Shown: piece by piece, positions 1-4,753 of the stretch
Numbering within the stretch: the stretch's first letter is position 1
How the letters are laid out: the number at the start of each line of letters is the position of its first letter
Origin: Phycisphaerales bacterium
GTDB taxonomy: Bacteria > Planctomycetota > Phycisphaerae > Phycisphaerales > SM1A02
Reading direction: 5' to 3'
Assembly (NCBI GenBank): GCA_029243925.1
Contig: JAQWRC010000336.1
Coordinates: 1 to 5,419, forward strand
DNA length: 5,419 nucleotides
The notes under the pieces: generated by a model
Database searches by the model: none
The model's input: only the letters and a program-made list of their open reading frames with translations
What the model was told of the DNA's origin: nothing
Made by a program: the position numbers and the translations under genes

Positions 1-114
1 AATCTGTTTCTTGGTGGCGGGATCGCCTGCATCTTCTTCGGGTTGTTGACATCGCTTCCCTGTGATCGGCGAAATCGCATCGATACAGATCTTTCGCAAG
101 AAGCTGCATGCTGA
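1..114 (+). CDS. C-terminal end of a probable membrane protein (partial)
   Basis: The frame is open from the first base of the window and stops at TGA 112-114, giving the last 37 residues of a protein that starts upstream. Residues 2-19 (LFLGGGIACIFFGLLTSL) are uniformly hydrophobic and glycine-rich, like a final transmembrane helix. A short polar tail with Cys, Arg and Asp/Glu follows, as expected for a helix end and a soluble C-terminus. The family cannot be recognised from so little. The call is uncertain because this stretch is open in other frames too. The third plus frame stops at 61-63, and the opposite strand is also open and would encode a hydrophilic segment. The membrane-helix character is the only reason for preferring this frame. 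If it is right, dprA follows 58-79 bases later on the same strand. Confidence 0.35.
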   Translation, partial: NLFLGGGIACIFFGLLTSLPCDRRNRIDTDLSQEAAC

Positions 115-128
115 GCAGCATGCGAAAG
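91..128. repeat. Inverted repeat / hairpin at the 3' end of the upstream frame
   Basis: CTTTCGCA (91-98) is the exact reverse complement of TGCGAAAG (121-128). Inside it, GCTGC (103-107) pairs with GCAGC (115-119) around a 7-base loop, giving a two-part stem with an internal asymmetric bulge. A competing perfect palindrome, GCATGCTG-AG-CAGCATGC, occupies 106-123. No T-run follows on either strand, so this is not a standard intrinsic terminator. It could be a 3'-end stabilising structure or a protein-binding palindrome ahead of dprA. Confidence 0.5.
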
Positions 129-172
129 TCCGCCGATGAGAATCAAAGCATTTCCATCCGTGTCATGCCCCC

Positions 173-1117
173 ATGCAATTACGGTGCGGTGGTATGTCAC
201 ACACTCAGGATGATGAACGTAGTGCATGGCGCCGTTTGCTTGCCGCGCAAGGCATTGGGGTCAATACGGCACGAAAGCTTGTCGCGGCATGTGGTTCCGC
301 CGCTGCCGTGTGCGCCTTAGGTACGGAATGTGTGCGCCGCTGTAGCGGGGCGACACTGCGACGGTCAAAGGAAATCTGTGAGTCGATAGCACGGGTTGAT
401 CTCACGGAAGAGCGACAGTGGCTTTCTGAGAACTCAGGACGACTCATCGGATTTGATGAGGTTGGATACCCGCCTTCACTTGTCAATCTCCCTGATCCAC
501 CTGGACTGCTTCGTGTGCAGGGGATCCTTCCGCCAGCACATATGCCTGCAGTCGCCGTAGTTGGAACTCGAAGATGCAGTCCCATGGGGTTGCGTGATGC
601 AGGCAGGTTTGCCAGAGGGCTTGTTGAGGCTGGTTGTTGTCTGGTTGCCGGTGGCGCACGTGGTATTGATGCCGAGGTTCACCGTATGGCTGTTCGGTGT
701 GGTGGACGAACCGTCGTTGTGCTTGGCAGTGGTCTTGCCTGCCGGTATCCACCTGAGCATGAATCACTCTTTGATGCAGTGCTTGAGCATGGCGGGGCAT
801 TGATCAGTGAGTTGCCGGTCCATCAGGCACCACGGCCGCGATACTTTCCAATGCGAAATCGAATCATCAGCGGGCTTTCACTTGGCGTGGTGGTCATCGA
901 GGCGCCGGTGAGAAGTGGTGCCATGATCACGGCGCGGCTTGCCGTGGAGGAACACGGTCGCGATGCGATGGTGGTCCCTGGGCCGACTGAATATGGCAGT
1001 TATTCTGGTTGTCATATGGCAATACAGCAGGGCTGGGCACATCTTGTGACTGCTCCGCATGACGTTCTGGCTGTCTTGTTGCAGGACAGTGTTGCGGCTG
1101 CAAAGCTGATGGGTTGA
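173..1117 (+). CDS. dprA: DNA-processing protein DprA (Smf family), short form
   Basis: DprA binds incoming or damaged single-stranded DNA and helps load RecA, so it acts in the cytoplasm in natural transformation and recombination. Residues 15-115 form the helical N-terminal part with a helix-hairpin-helix-like start (LLAAQGIGVNTARKL). The Rossmann-like core runs from about 118 to 300. Its family landmarks are VAVVGTRR (127-134), GGARGIDA (160-167), VLGSGL (183-188), RYPPEH (191-196), SELP (212-215), FPMRNRIISGLS (225-236), VIEA (241-244), SGAMITARLA (248-257), VPG (268-270) and the GCHMAIQQG segment (279-287). The protein is 314 residues and stops soon after the core, so the C-terminal winged-helix domain found in roughly 360-380-residue homologues is absent. 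The start is uncertain: ATG 173 is the most upstream possibility after an in-frame stop at 137-139. ATG 194 (MSHTQDDERSAW) gives an N-terminus more like relatives. Neither has a clear Shine-Dalgarno. Confidence 0.95.
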   Translation: MQLRCGGMSHTQDDERSAWRRLLAAQGIGVNTARKLVAACGSAAAVCALGTECVRRCSGATLRRSKEICESIARVDLTEERQWLSENSGRLIGFDEVGYPPSLVNLPDPPGLLRVQGILPPAHMPAVAVVGTRRCSPMGLRDAGRFARGLVEAGCCLVAGGARGIDAEVHRMAVRCGGRTVVVLGSGLACRYPPEHESLFDAVLEHGGALISELPVHQAPRPRYFPMRNRIISGLSLGVVVIEAPVRSGAMITARLAVEEHGRDAMVVPGPTEYGSYSGCHMAIQQGWAHLVTAPHDVLAVLLQDSVAAAKLMG

Positions 1118-1128
1118 ACTGATGTGAT

Positions 1129-1746
1129 TCAGTATCTGCGCATGACGCCGATGACAATGCCCTGGATCTGGCACGATTCAACGATGATCGGCTTGAAGTC
1201 GGGATTTGCTGGCTGAAGGCGGATGCGGCCATCTGGTTCGCGGAGGAAGGTCTTGAGCGTTGATTCGCCATCTGGAAGTAGGGCGATCACGCGTTGCCCA
1301 GGTCGTGCTGTGCTCGCACGCTGAACAAGTACGTAATCTCCATCCAGAATCCCTTCATCACGCATGGATTCACCTTCAACCTGCAATGCGAATGTTCCAC
1401 CTTGATCGCCGATGCGAGTGCCGAACAGGGATTCAACTTCAAGTTGATCATCCTGCTGGAACTTTTGAATGGGCATGCCGGCCGCAATGCGACCAAGCAG
1501 AGGCCAACTCAGTGAGTGCTCTTCATCGGGCAGAACGGAATCATCAGGAATCGACAAAGAGCGAGCCTTGTTGGGCTCGCGCGAGACGATTCCTTTTTTG
1601 ATGAGTGCCTGTACGTGTTCGAACACTGTGACTTTGCTGACGCCGACCTGATCGGCTAGTTCCTGCATCGTCGGCGAATAGCCATTGGCGAGCCGGCAGT
1701 CGCGAATCAGATTCAGCACTTGCAGTTGTTTTGGTGTTACATTCAT
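1129..1746 (-). CDS. lexA: LexA repressor (SOS regulator, S24 family self-cleaving protease)
   Basis: LexA represses DNA-damage genes and inactivates itself by autocleavage when RecA is bound to single-stranded DNA. At 205 residues it has the usual length. The N-terminal winged helix-turn-helix spans about 1-65, with recognition region SPTMQELADQVGVSKVTV (24-41). The Ala-Gly cleavage site lies at A89-G90 within GRIAAGMPI. The catalytic serine is S127 in VEGESM, followed by the conserved DEGILDGDYVLV stretch (130-141). The general-base lysine is K165 in ESTLKTF. All residues needed for cleavage are present, so the protein should be a functional switch. The start ATG (1744-1746) has only a weak AGGA about 12 bases upstream. 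The gene converges with dprA, leaving 11 bases between stops. A recognisable E. coli-type (CTGT-N8-ACAG) or Gram-positive-type (GAAC-N4-GTTC) operator was not seen just upstream, so its own operator may be of a lineage-specific type. Confidence 0.97.
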   Translation of the reverse strand: MNVTPKQLQVLNLIRDCRLANGYSPTMQELADQVGVSKVTVFEHVQALIKKGIVSREPNKARSLSIPDDSVLPDEEHSLSWPLLGRIAAGMPIQKFQQDDQLEVESLFGTRIGDQGGTFALQVEGESMRDEGILDGDYVLVQRASTARPGQRVIALLPDGESTLKTFLREPDGRIRLQPANPDFKPIIVESCQIQGIVIGVMRRY

Positions 1747-2221
1747 GAGTTGATTGCATCCTGGTCAGTTGACGTACCCGGGTGACTGGAAGTACACGGG
1801 TGCTGTCGCTGGGGAATGACTGGCGATCGTTGCGTGCGCCTTTGACTGAAGCCTCGCGGACTTCATCAGCCGAAGGTGTACAACGAACAATGAACTCGTC
1901 AATTGAACGAGTTGAACTGTCTGCCTGTTTTTCAGAGAACGCGCACTGCTCGGATCGCCGGCCGGCACGATCCATGTCCGATGGACAGTGATCAATGCCG
2001 ATCAGGCGTTCCAAGAGTGTGAGGGGGCCGATGAGCAAATTTGAACATCGCACCAGTCGACCCCATCGGAGGTTGAGCAGGGGGGCAGATGCGGTCAGTC
2101 GACCGCTTCTGCCGTAATACGCCCTGCCGTAGTTGCCACCTGGTCCGGTTTGGAGCAGGGGAACTTCAGGTACGGGAGCTGGTACCTGGTTCTCCATCAA
2201 CGTGTTGTTGAAACCGACCAT
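1544..2221 (-). CDS. Unrecognised open frame upstream of lexA, possibly frameshifted
   Basis: No family is recognised. The frame is open from 2392 to a stop at 1544-1546, and ATG 2219-2221 is preceded by AGGAGG at 2232-2237 with a 10-base gap. The first 150 or so codons look bacterial, with third-position G/C similar to lexA. Visible traits are a proline-rich start (QVPAPVPEVP, 12-21), a Gly/Tyr/Arg stretch (GNYGRAYYGRSGR, 29-41), a moderately hydrophobic region (43-75) and a polar helical-looking part (105-135). There is no signal peptide or clear membrane helix. The problem is the end: the frame continues about 203 bases into lexA on the same strand, which real gene pairs rarely do. The next frame (one base later) stops at 1765, 18 bases before lexA, and would give a normal operon end (SPGYVN). 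Either the C-terminus is frameshifted or the open frame is fortuitous. ATG 2282-2284 is an alternative start with a GGTGAG element upstream. Confidence 0.33.
   Translation of the reverse strand: MVGFNNTLMENQVPAPVPEVPLLQTGPGGNYGRAYYGRSGRLTASAPLLNLRWGRLVRCSNLLIGPLTLLERLIGIDHCPSDMDRAGRRSEQCAFSEKQADSSTRSIDEFIVRCTPSADEVREASVKGARNDRQSFPSDSTRVLPVTRVRQLTRMQSTHECNTKTTASAESDSRLPARQWLFADDAGTSRSGRRQQSHSVRTRTGTHQKRNRLARAQQGSLFVDS
1893..1913. repeat. Inverted repeat AACTCGT-N7-ACGAGTT in a GAAC cluster
   Basis: Seven-base perfect arms AACTCGT (1893-1899) and ACGAGTT (1907-1913) flank a 7-base spacer containing CAATTG. The surrounding 33 bases hold four same-direction GAAC words, starting at 1885, 1892, 1905 and 1914. 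The repeat lies about 150 bases upstream of the lexA start and inside the uncertain open frame. GAAC/GTTC words occur in many LexA operators, but the spacings here (3, 9 and 5 bases between words) do not match a known LexA box. It could be chance within coding sequence. Confidence 0.3.
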
Positions 2222-2231
2222 AATGAGGCAT

Positions 2232-2237
2232 CCTCCT
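2232..2237 (-). promoter_or_regulatory. Shine-Dalgarno AGGAGG for the frame starting at 2221
   Basis: Read on the minus strand the sequence is AGGAGG followed by 10 bases and ATG at 2221-2219. It is one of only two strong Shine-Dalgarno matches next to a candidate start in this window. It is the main evidence for choosing 2221 as the start, although the gap is slightly long. Confidence 0.4.
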
Positions 2238-2293
2238 GTCTTTGCTGTCACGATGATCAAGAGTCGCCCTTCCCTCGGGGTCATCTCTTGCTC

Positions 2294-2313
2294 ACCCCCT
2301 ATATGTTGGGGGT
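2294..2313. repeat. Short inverted repeat ACCCCC-N8-GGGGGT
   Basis: ACCCCC (2294-2299) and GGGGGT (2308-2313) are exact reverse complements separated by an AT-rich 8-base loop, TATATGTT. The arms are all G/C apart from the end pair, and the centre could serve as a -10-like element in either direction. It lies 70-90 bases upstream of the start at 2221 and just upstream of the alternative start at 2284. It could be an operator or a leader hairpin, but no regulator is evident. Confidence 0.4.
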
Positions 2314-2387
2314 ATCGTTCCAGACGCTTCCATCTCGTCAAGACCACCGTGGCCTCTTGAGAATCCTCATCGGAATTGATGTCCGGT

Positions 2388-2406
2388 TTACGTTAGCCTA
2401 ACAAGA
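2388..2406. promoter_or_regulatory. Candidate DtxR/IdeR-type metal-responsive operator
   Basis: The 19-mer TTACGTTAGCCTAACAAGA contains a perfect palindrome, GTTAG-C-CTAAC (2392-2402). It matches 15 of 19 positions of the iron box known for DtxR/IdeR repressors (TTAGGTTAGSCTAACCTAA), including the whole 11-base core. It lies between two divergent transcription directions: about 150 bases before the aminotransferase start at 2555 and about 165 bases before the minus-strand start at 2221. No metal-related gene is evident in the window, so the resemblance may be coincidental. Confidence 0.35.
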
Positions 2407-2418
2407 GCCGAATATCAA
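2390..2418 (-). promoter_or_regulatory. Possible sigma-70-like promoter overlapping the iron-box-like site
   Basis: On the minus strand TTGATA (plus positions 2413-2418, 5 of 6 to the -35 consensus) is followed after 17 bases by TAACGT (plus positions 2390-2395, 3 of 6 to the -10 consensus). Transcription would run toward the open frame starting at 2221. The palindrome at 2388-2406 would cover the -10, as expected for repression. The -10 match is poor. Confidence 0.2.
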
Positions 2419-2428
2419 ATTCGCTCTT
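2403..2428. repeat. Bulged hairpin upstream of the aminotransferase
   Basis: AAGAG-C-CGAAT (2403-2413) pairs with ATTCGCTCTT (2419-2428), giving ten base pairs with one bulged C and a 5-base ATCAA loop. It adjoins the GTTAGCCTAAC palindrome. There is no proper T-run on either side, so it is a weak terminator candidate at best. It could be part of a longer regulatory region or the leader of the gene at 2555. Confidence 0.4.
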
Positions 2429-2440
2429 ATGCATCCTTCA

Positions 2441-2456
2441 GGGCCGATCTCGGTCC
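2441..2456. repeat. Near-perfect palindrome GGGCCGA-TC-TCGGTCC
   Basis: Two 7-base arms around TC pair fully except for one G-T position, which would be a wobble in RNA. As RNA it would form a six-pair stem with an ATCT tetraloop in the leader of the gene at 2555. No T-run follows. The rest of the 2457-2554 leader shows only a weak CATA/TATG repeat at 2480-2493, and I recognise no riboswitch in it. Confidence 0.3.
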
Positions 2457-2554
2457 TCCTGCTTGGAGTGTGTTCTCTTCATAGGTGTCTATGTCTGAAG
2501 TTTGTCCCGTCAGGCTATGGTCCATATCTCTTGATGTTGTTCCAATGAGTTTCC

Positions 2555-3757
2555 ATGTCACATGATGTTGAAATCCAGTGTCCTGAACCACTGCCAGGAT
2601 CAGATGTTTCAGGATGGATGCTCTCTCCAGAGCTGACGTTTCTGAATCATGGCAGCTTTGGTGCCAGATCTCGCCACGTTCATGCCTATCAGGAACAGGT
2701 GCGTACCGAGGTCGAGTCCAGCCCTGTTTCTGAACTCGTGGACACAATGATCGAGGCACTGCCGGAGATCAAATCCTCCATCGCTGGATTTGTCGGGGCA
2801 GACCCCAATGGCATTGGCTTGGTCCAAAATGCATCTGAAGCCATGAACGCCGTGGTGAGATCAATCGATTTCGACTCTGCTGATGAGATCGTGGCAACGT
2901 CACACGGGTATGGAGCTGTATTGCAATTGCTGCGATACGTCGCTCAACGCTATGGCCTGAAGTTGCATGAAGTAGATGTCTCGGTCCCTGTCGTGTCACC
3001 CCGGGATACCGTTCAGAACGTACTTGATGCAATGAACAAGCACACTCGACTGGTGGTGATCGATCACATCACGTCTTCAACCGGACTGCGTATGGATGTG
3101 GAAACGATTGTGGGGGCTTGTCGAAACCAGGGGATTGACGTGCTGGTTGACGGAGCCCATGCGCCAGGCATGGTTGAACTCGATATCACGGCGCTTGATC
3201 CCACGTGGTACGTGGGGAATTTGCACAAATGGGTATGCGCGCCCATCGGTGCGGGATTTCTCTGGTCAGCTGCATCCCGTCGAGATGAAGTCCACCCCGC
3301 GGTCATCAGTCACGGCTATTTGGAGGGCTATGCGGCTGAGTTTGATTGGCAAGGAACACGCGATATGACGGCATGGCGATGCGTCCCCCATGCCATCGAA
3401 TGGATGGATTCGACGTGGGGGTGGGATCGTATACGAGCTCATAATCACGCCTTGGCATGTTGGGCTCACCAAGTTCTTTCCAATGCCTGGGGGGTTGATC
3501 ATCTCTCGCCACTTGATGGGTCGCTGCTGGGGTCAATGGCGACACTGCGGCTTCCTGAGGGCGTGCGTCCCAAATTCAATGATTTTGAATCATTGCAGCG
3601 GCATATCAGGTCCAGATTTGGGATTGAAGTTCCGATTTTTGAATGGAATGGCCAGTGGCTGCTGCGTGTTTCTGCGCAAGTCTATAACCGCCCTGAACAG
3701 TACATGGCGCTCGCTGATGCCATTCTCGAAGTTGCTGAAGGGGATGCAGGCGAGTGA
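2555..3757 (+). CDS. Aminotransferase class V / isopenicillin N epimerase-like PLP enzyme
   Basis: This is a fold-type I pyridoxal-phosphate enzyme, 400 residues, the normal length for the CefD-like branch of aminotransferase class V. The N-terminal LNHGSFGA (30-37) is typical of that branch. NASEAMN (92-98) lies where the cofactor phosphate is held. VDGAHAPG (198-205) supplies the Asp and His that contact the pyridine ring. K225 in GNLHKW is the expected Schiff-base lysine, followed by APIGAGFLW (229-237). DWQGTRDMTAW (264-274) and RVSAQVYNRPEQY (371-383) are the late substrate-site motifs, with R371 a likely carboxylate contact. Penicillin synthesis is not implied, because many bacteria carry such proteins with unknown amino-acid or amino-sulphur substrates. 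ATG 2555 is the first start after an in-frame stop at 2546-2548 and has no clear Shine-Dalgarno. The gene stands alone, with no same-strand neighbour close enough to be an obvious operon partner. Confidence 0.9.
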   Translation: MSHDVEIQCPEPLPGSDVSGWMLSPELTFLNHGSFGARSRHVHAYQEQVRTEVESSPVSELVDTMIEALPEIKSSIAGFVGADPNGIGLVQNASEAMNAVVRSIDFDSADEIVATSHGYGAVLQLLRYVAQRYGLKLHEVDVSVPVVSPRDTVQNVLDAMNKHTRLVVIDHITSSTGLRMDVETIVGACRNQGIDVLVDGAHAPGMVELDITALDPTWYVGNLHKWVCAPIGAGFLWSAASRRDEVHPAVISHGYLEGYAAEFDWQGTRDMTAWRCVPHAIEWMDSTWGWDRIRAHNHALACWAHQVLSNAWGVDHLSPLDGSLLGSMATLRLPEGVRPKFNDFESLQRHIRSRFGIEVPIFEWNGQWLLRVSAQVYNRPEQYMALADAILEVAEGDAGE

Positions 3758-4073
3758 GGATGCCTGGTCTCATTTAAGCGATCGTTGAAATAAGAACTTG
3801 TGCGGAACCGTTTGCGTACTGCACACGGATGATTATGCAGTCTGGTCTACCTGTACTGGTTAGGTGGATTTGCGCTGTTTCGTGAGCTGTGCACGTGGTG
3901 CTGAATGCACTATGTGCCCTGTTCTTCGAGTGGCCTATTTCCTGAGTGAGATCTTGCTCAGAGAAAATATCCGTACAGGCTATATCACTTCGCCGATCAA
4001 AGGTGAGGTGCTCGCGGAATGCGTCTGTACGCAACGTTGAGTGAGGTAGGAGTATTCAGTAGGGGAGTTCGGC
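3758..4073. other. Non-coding spacer with small inverted repeats
   Basis: No convincing gene is seen in these 316 bases. Three weak structures occur. The first is a 20-base imperfect palindrome centred on CGATCG (3772-3791), 14 bases after the aminotransferase stop. The second is ACTGCA (3818-3823) facing TGCAGT (3836-3841). The third is CTGAG (3942-3946) facing CTCAG (3957-3961). None has a T-run. A TATATC at 3981-3986 could be a -10 for the gene at 4074, but no matching -35 stands at the right distance. Confidence 0.5.
4061..4067 (+). promoter_or_regulatory. Shine-Dalgarno AGGGGAG for the exported protein
   Basis: AGGGGAG ends six bases before ATG 4074. It is a good match at good spacing and fixes the start of the downstream gene, whose signal peptide begins directly at that methionine. 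Confidence 0.7.
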
Positions 4074-4628
4074 ATGCGTTCTGGACAATCATTGATAGTA
4101 AGTATCGCTGTCATGGCGGGACTGGCGGTTGGCGCTCATTCACAGGCGAGCATTGCCCCGTTTGAGCTCGATGGCGTCGAATACAGCGCAGGGATCAATA
4201 CGGTGATTGGTTCATTCCAAACCGACTCTGGTGGAGATCTCATTACTGGATTCACCATCAGTCAGGCCGTCCTGGAAACCTACGACAATACCGGCCAGCC
4301 CAACTGGGCTTCAGAGGCATTGCTGGGCTTTACGGTGGCATTTGCTGATGGCTCAAGCACGATCTTCTACATGGTGCCATTTGAGAATGTTCAGGAGTAT
4401 GGCACCTTCGGTCCAGTCGACATCAGCCTCGATCTGTCCGCATACAACCTGTACGTGCCTGAGGATGGATTCATCACGGCATATGCGATCAGCGGGTGGA
4501 GTGATGGAACGGATCAACCAGCAGGGACGTGGACGCAGGGGGAGCTGGAGGTCATCTATCTTCCAGGCCCTGGATCACTGGCATTACTTCTTGCTGCGGG
4601 GGTCGCTTCACGACGGCGTCGTCGGTAG
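4074..4628 (+). CDS. Small exported protein with PEP-CTERM-like sorting tail
   Basis: This is a 184-residue secreted protein of unknown function. Residues 1-26 form a signal peptide: Arg at 2, a hydrophobic core LIVSIAVMAGLAVGA (7-21), and likely cleavage after an Ala near 22-25 (AHSQA). The mature part (about 27-160) is acidic and rich in Gly, Ser, Thr, Asp and aromatics with alternating hydrophobic residues, suggesting a beta-sandwich-like domain. It has no cysteines and no obvious catalytic motif. The C-terminus is tripartite: PGPGS (164-168), a hydrophobic helix LALLLAAGVA (169-178) and RRRRR (180-184). This is the layout of PEP-CTERM signals, with PGP in place of PEP as often seen in Phycisphaerae. 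In that family the tail is thought to be processed by an exosortase, leaving the protein at the cell surface or in the matrix. No exosortase gene lies in the window. Confidence 0.85.
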   Translation: MRSGQSLIVSIAVMAGLAVGAHSQASIAPFELDGVEYSAGINTVIGSFQTDSGGDLITGFTISQAVLETYDNTGQPNWASEALLGFTVAFADGSSTIFYMVPFENVQEYGTFGPVDISLDLSAYNLYVPEDGFITAYAISGWSDGTDQPAGTWTQGELEVIYLPGPGSLALLLAAGVASRRRRR

Positions 4629-4698
4629 TACATCGAAACACAGTGGTTGGTCTTCAGTCGGTAGTGTTCGCTTCCCTGTCGACTTCACCAGCCTAATG

Positions 4699-4730
4699 CA
4701 GGGCTCGATCATTCCACTGATCGGGCTCTG
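4699..4730 (+). terminator. Hairpin between convergent genes, possible terminator
   Basis: CAGGGCTCGATC (4699-4710) pairs with GATCGGGCTCTG (4719-4730) around an 8-base ATTCCACT loop, giving twelve continuous pairs. Two of these are G-U wobbles that exist only in the plus-strand RNA; the minus-strand RNA would have A-C mismatches there. That favours a role at the 3' end of the exported-protein transcript, about 70 bases after its stop. No U-run follows, so this may be a stabilising or factor-assisted end rather than a classic intrinsic terminator. Confidence 0.5.
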
Positions 4731-4753
4731 TGTCCATGATGGCAGAAGAGATG

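Noticed and set aside
108..320. Plus-strand open frame of 70 codons overlapping the start of dprA
   Set aside because: It lies mostly in another frame of dprA, has no recognisable domain, and would overlap the well-supported DprA N-terminal region.
1260..1601. 113-codon plus-strand open frame opposite lexA
   Set aside because: It is antisense to a clearly conserved lexA. The codons look like a shadow and there is no ribosome-binding site or domain.
1776..1783. Perfect palindrome ACCCGGGT upstream of lexA as a possible operator
   Set aside because: Eight bases is short, it does not resemble any LexA box I know, and a palindrome this short is expected by chance.
2150..2401. 83-codon plus-strand frame rich in His, Cys and Leu
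   Set aside because: It is opposite the more coding-like minus-strand frame, has no Shine-Dalgarno, and its composition does not resemble a real small protein.
2403..2554. Structured leader considered as a riboswitch for the PLP enzyme
   Set aside because: The hairpins do not follow the conserved core of SAM, SAH, lysine, glycine or TPP riboswitches, so no class can be supported.
3774..4034. 86-codon minus-strand open frame in the spacer before the exported protein
   Set aside because: It has no ribosome-binding site, unremarkable composition and no recognisable motif, and its length is expected by chance in a 316-base gap.
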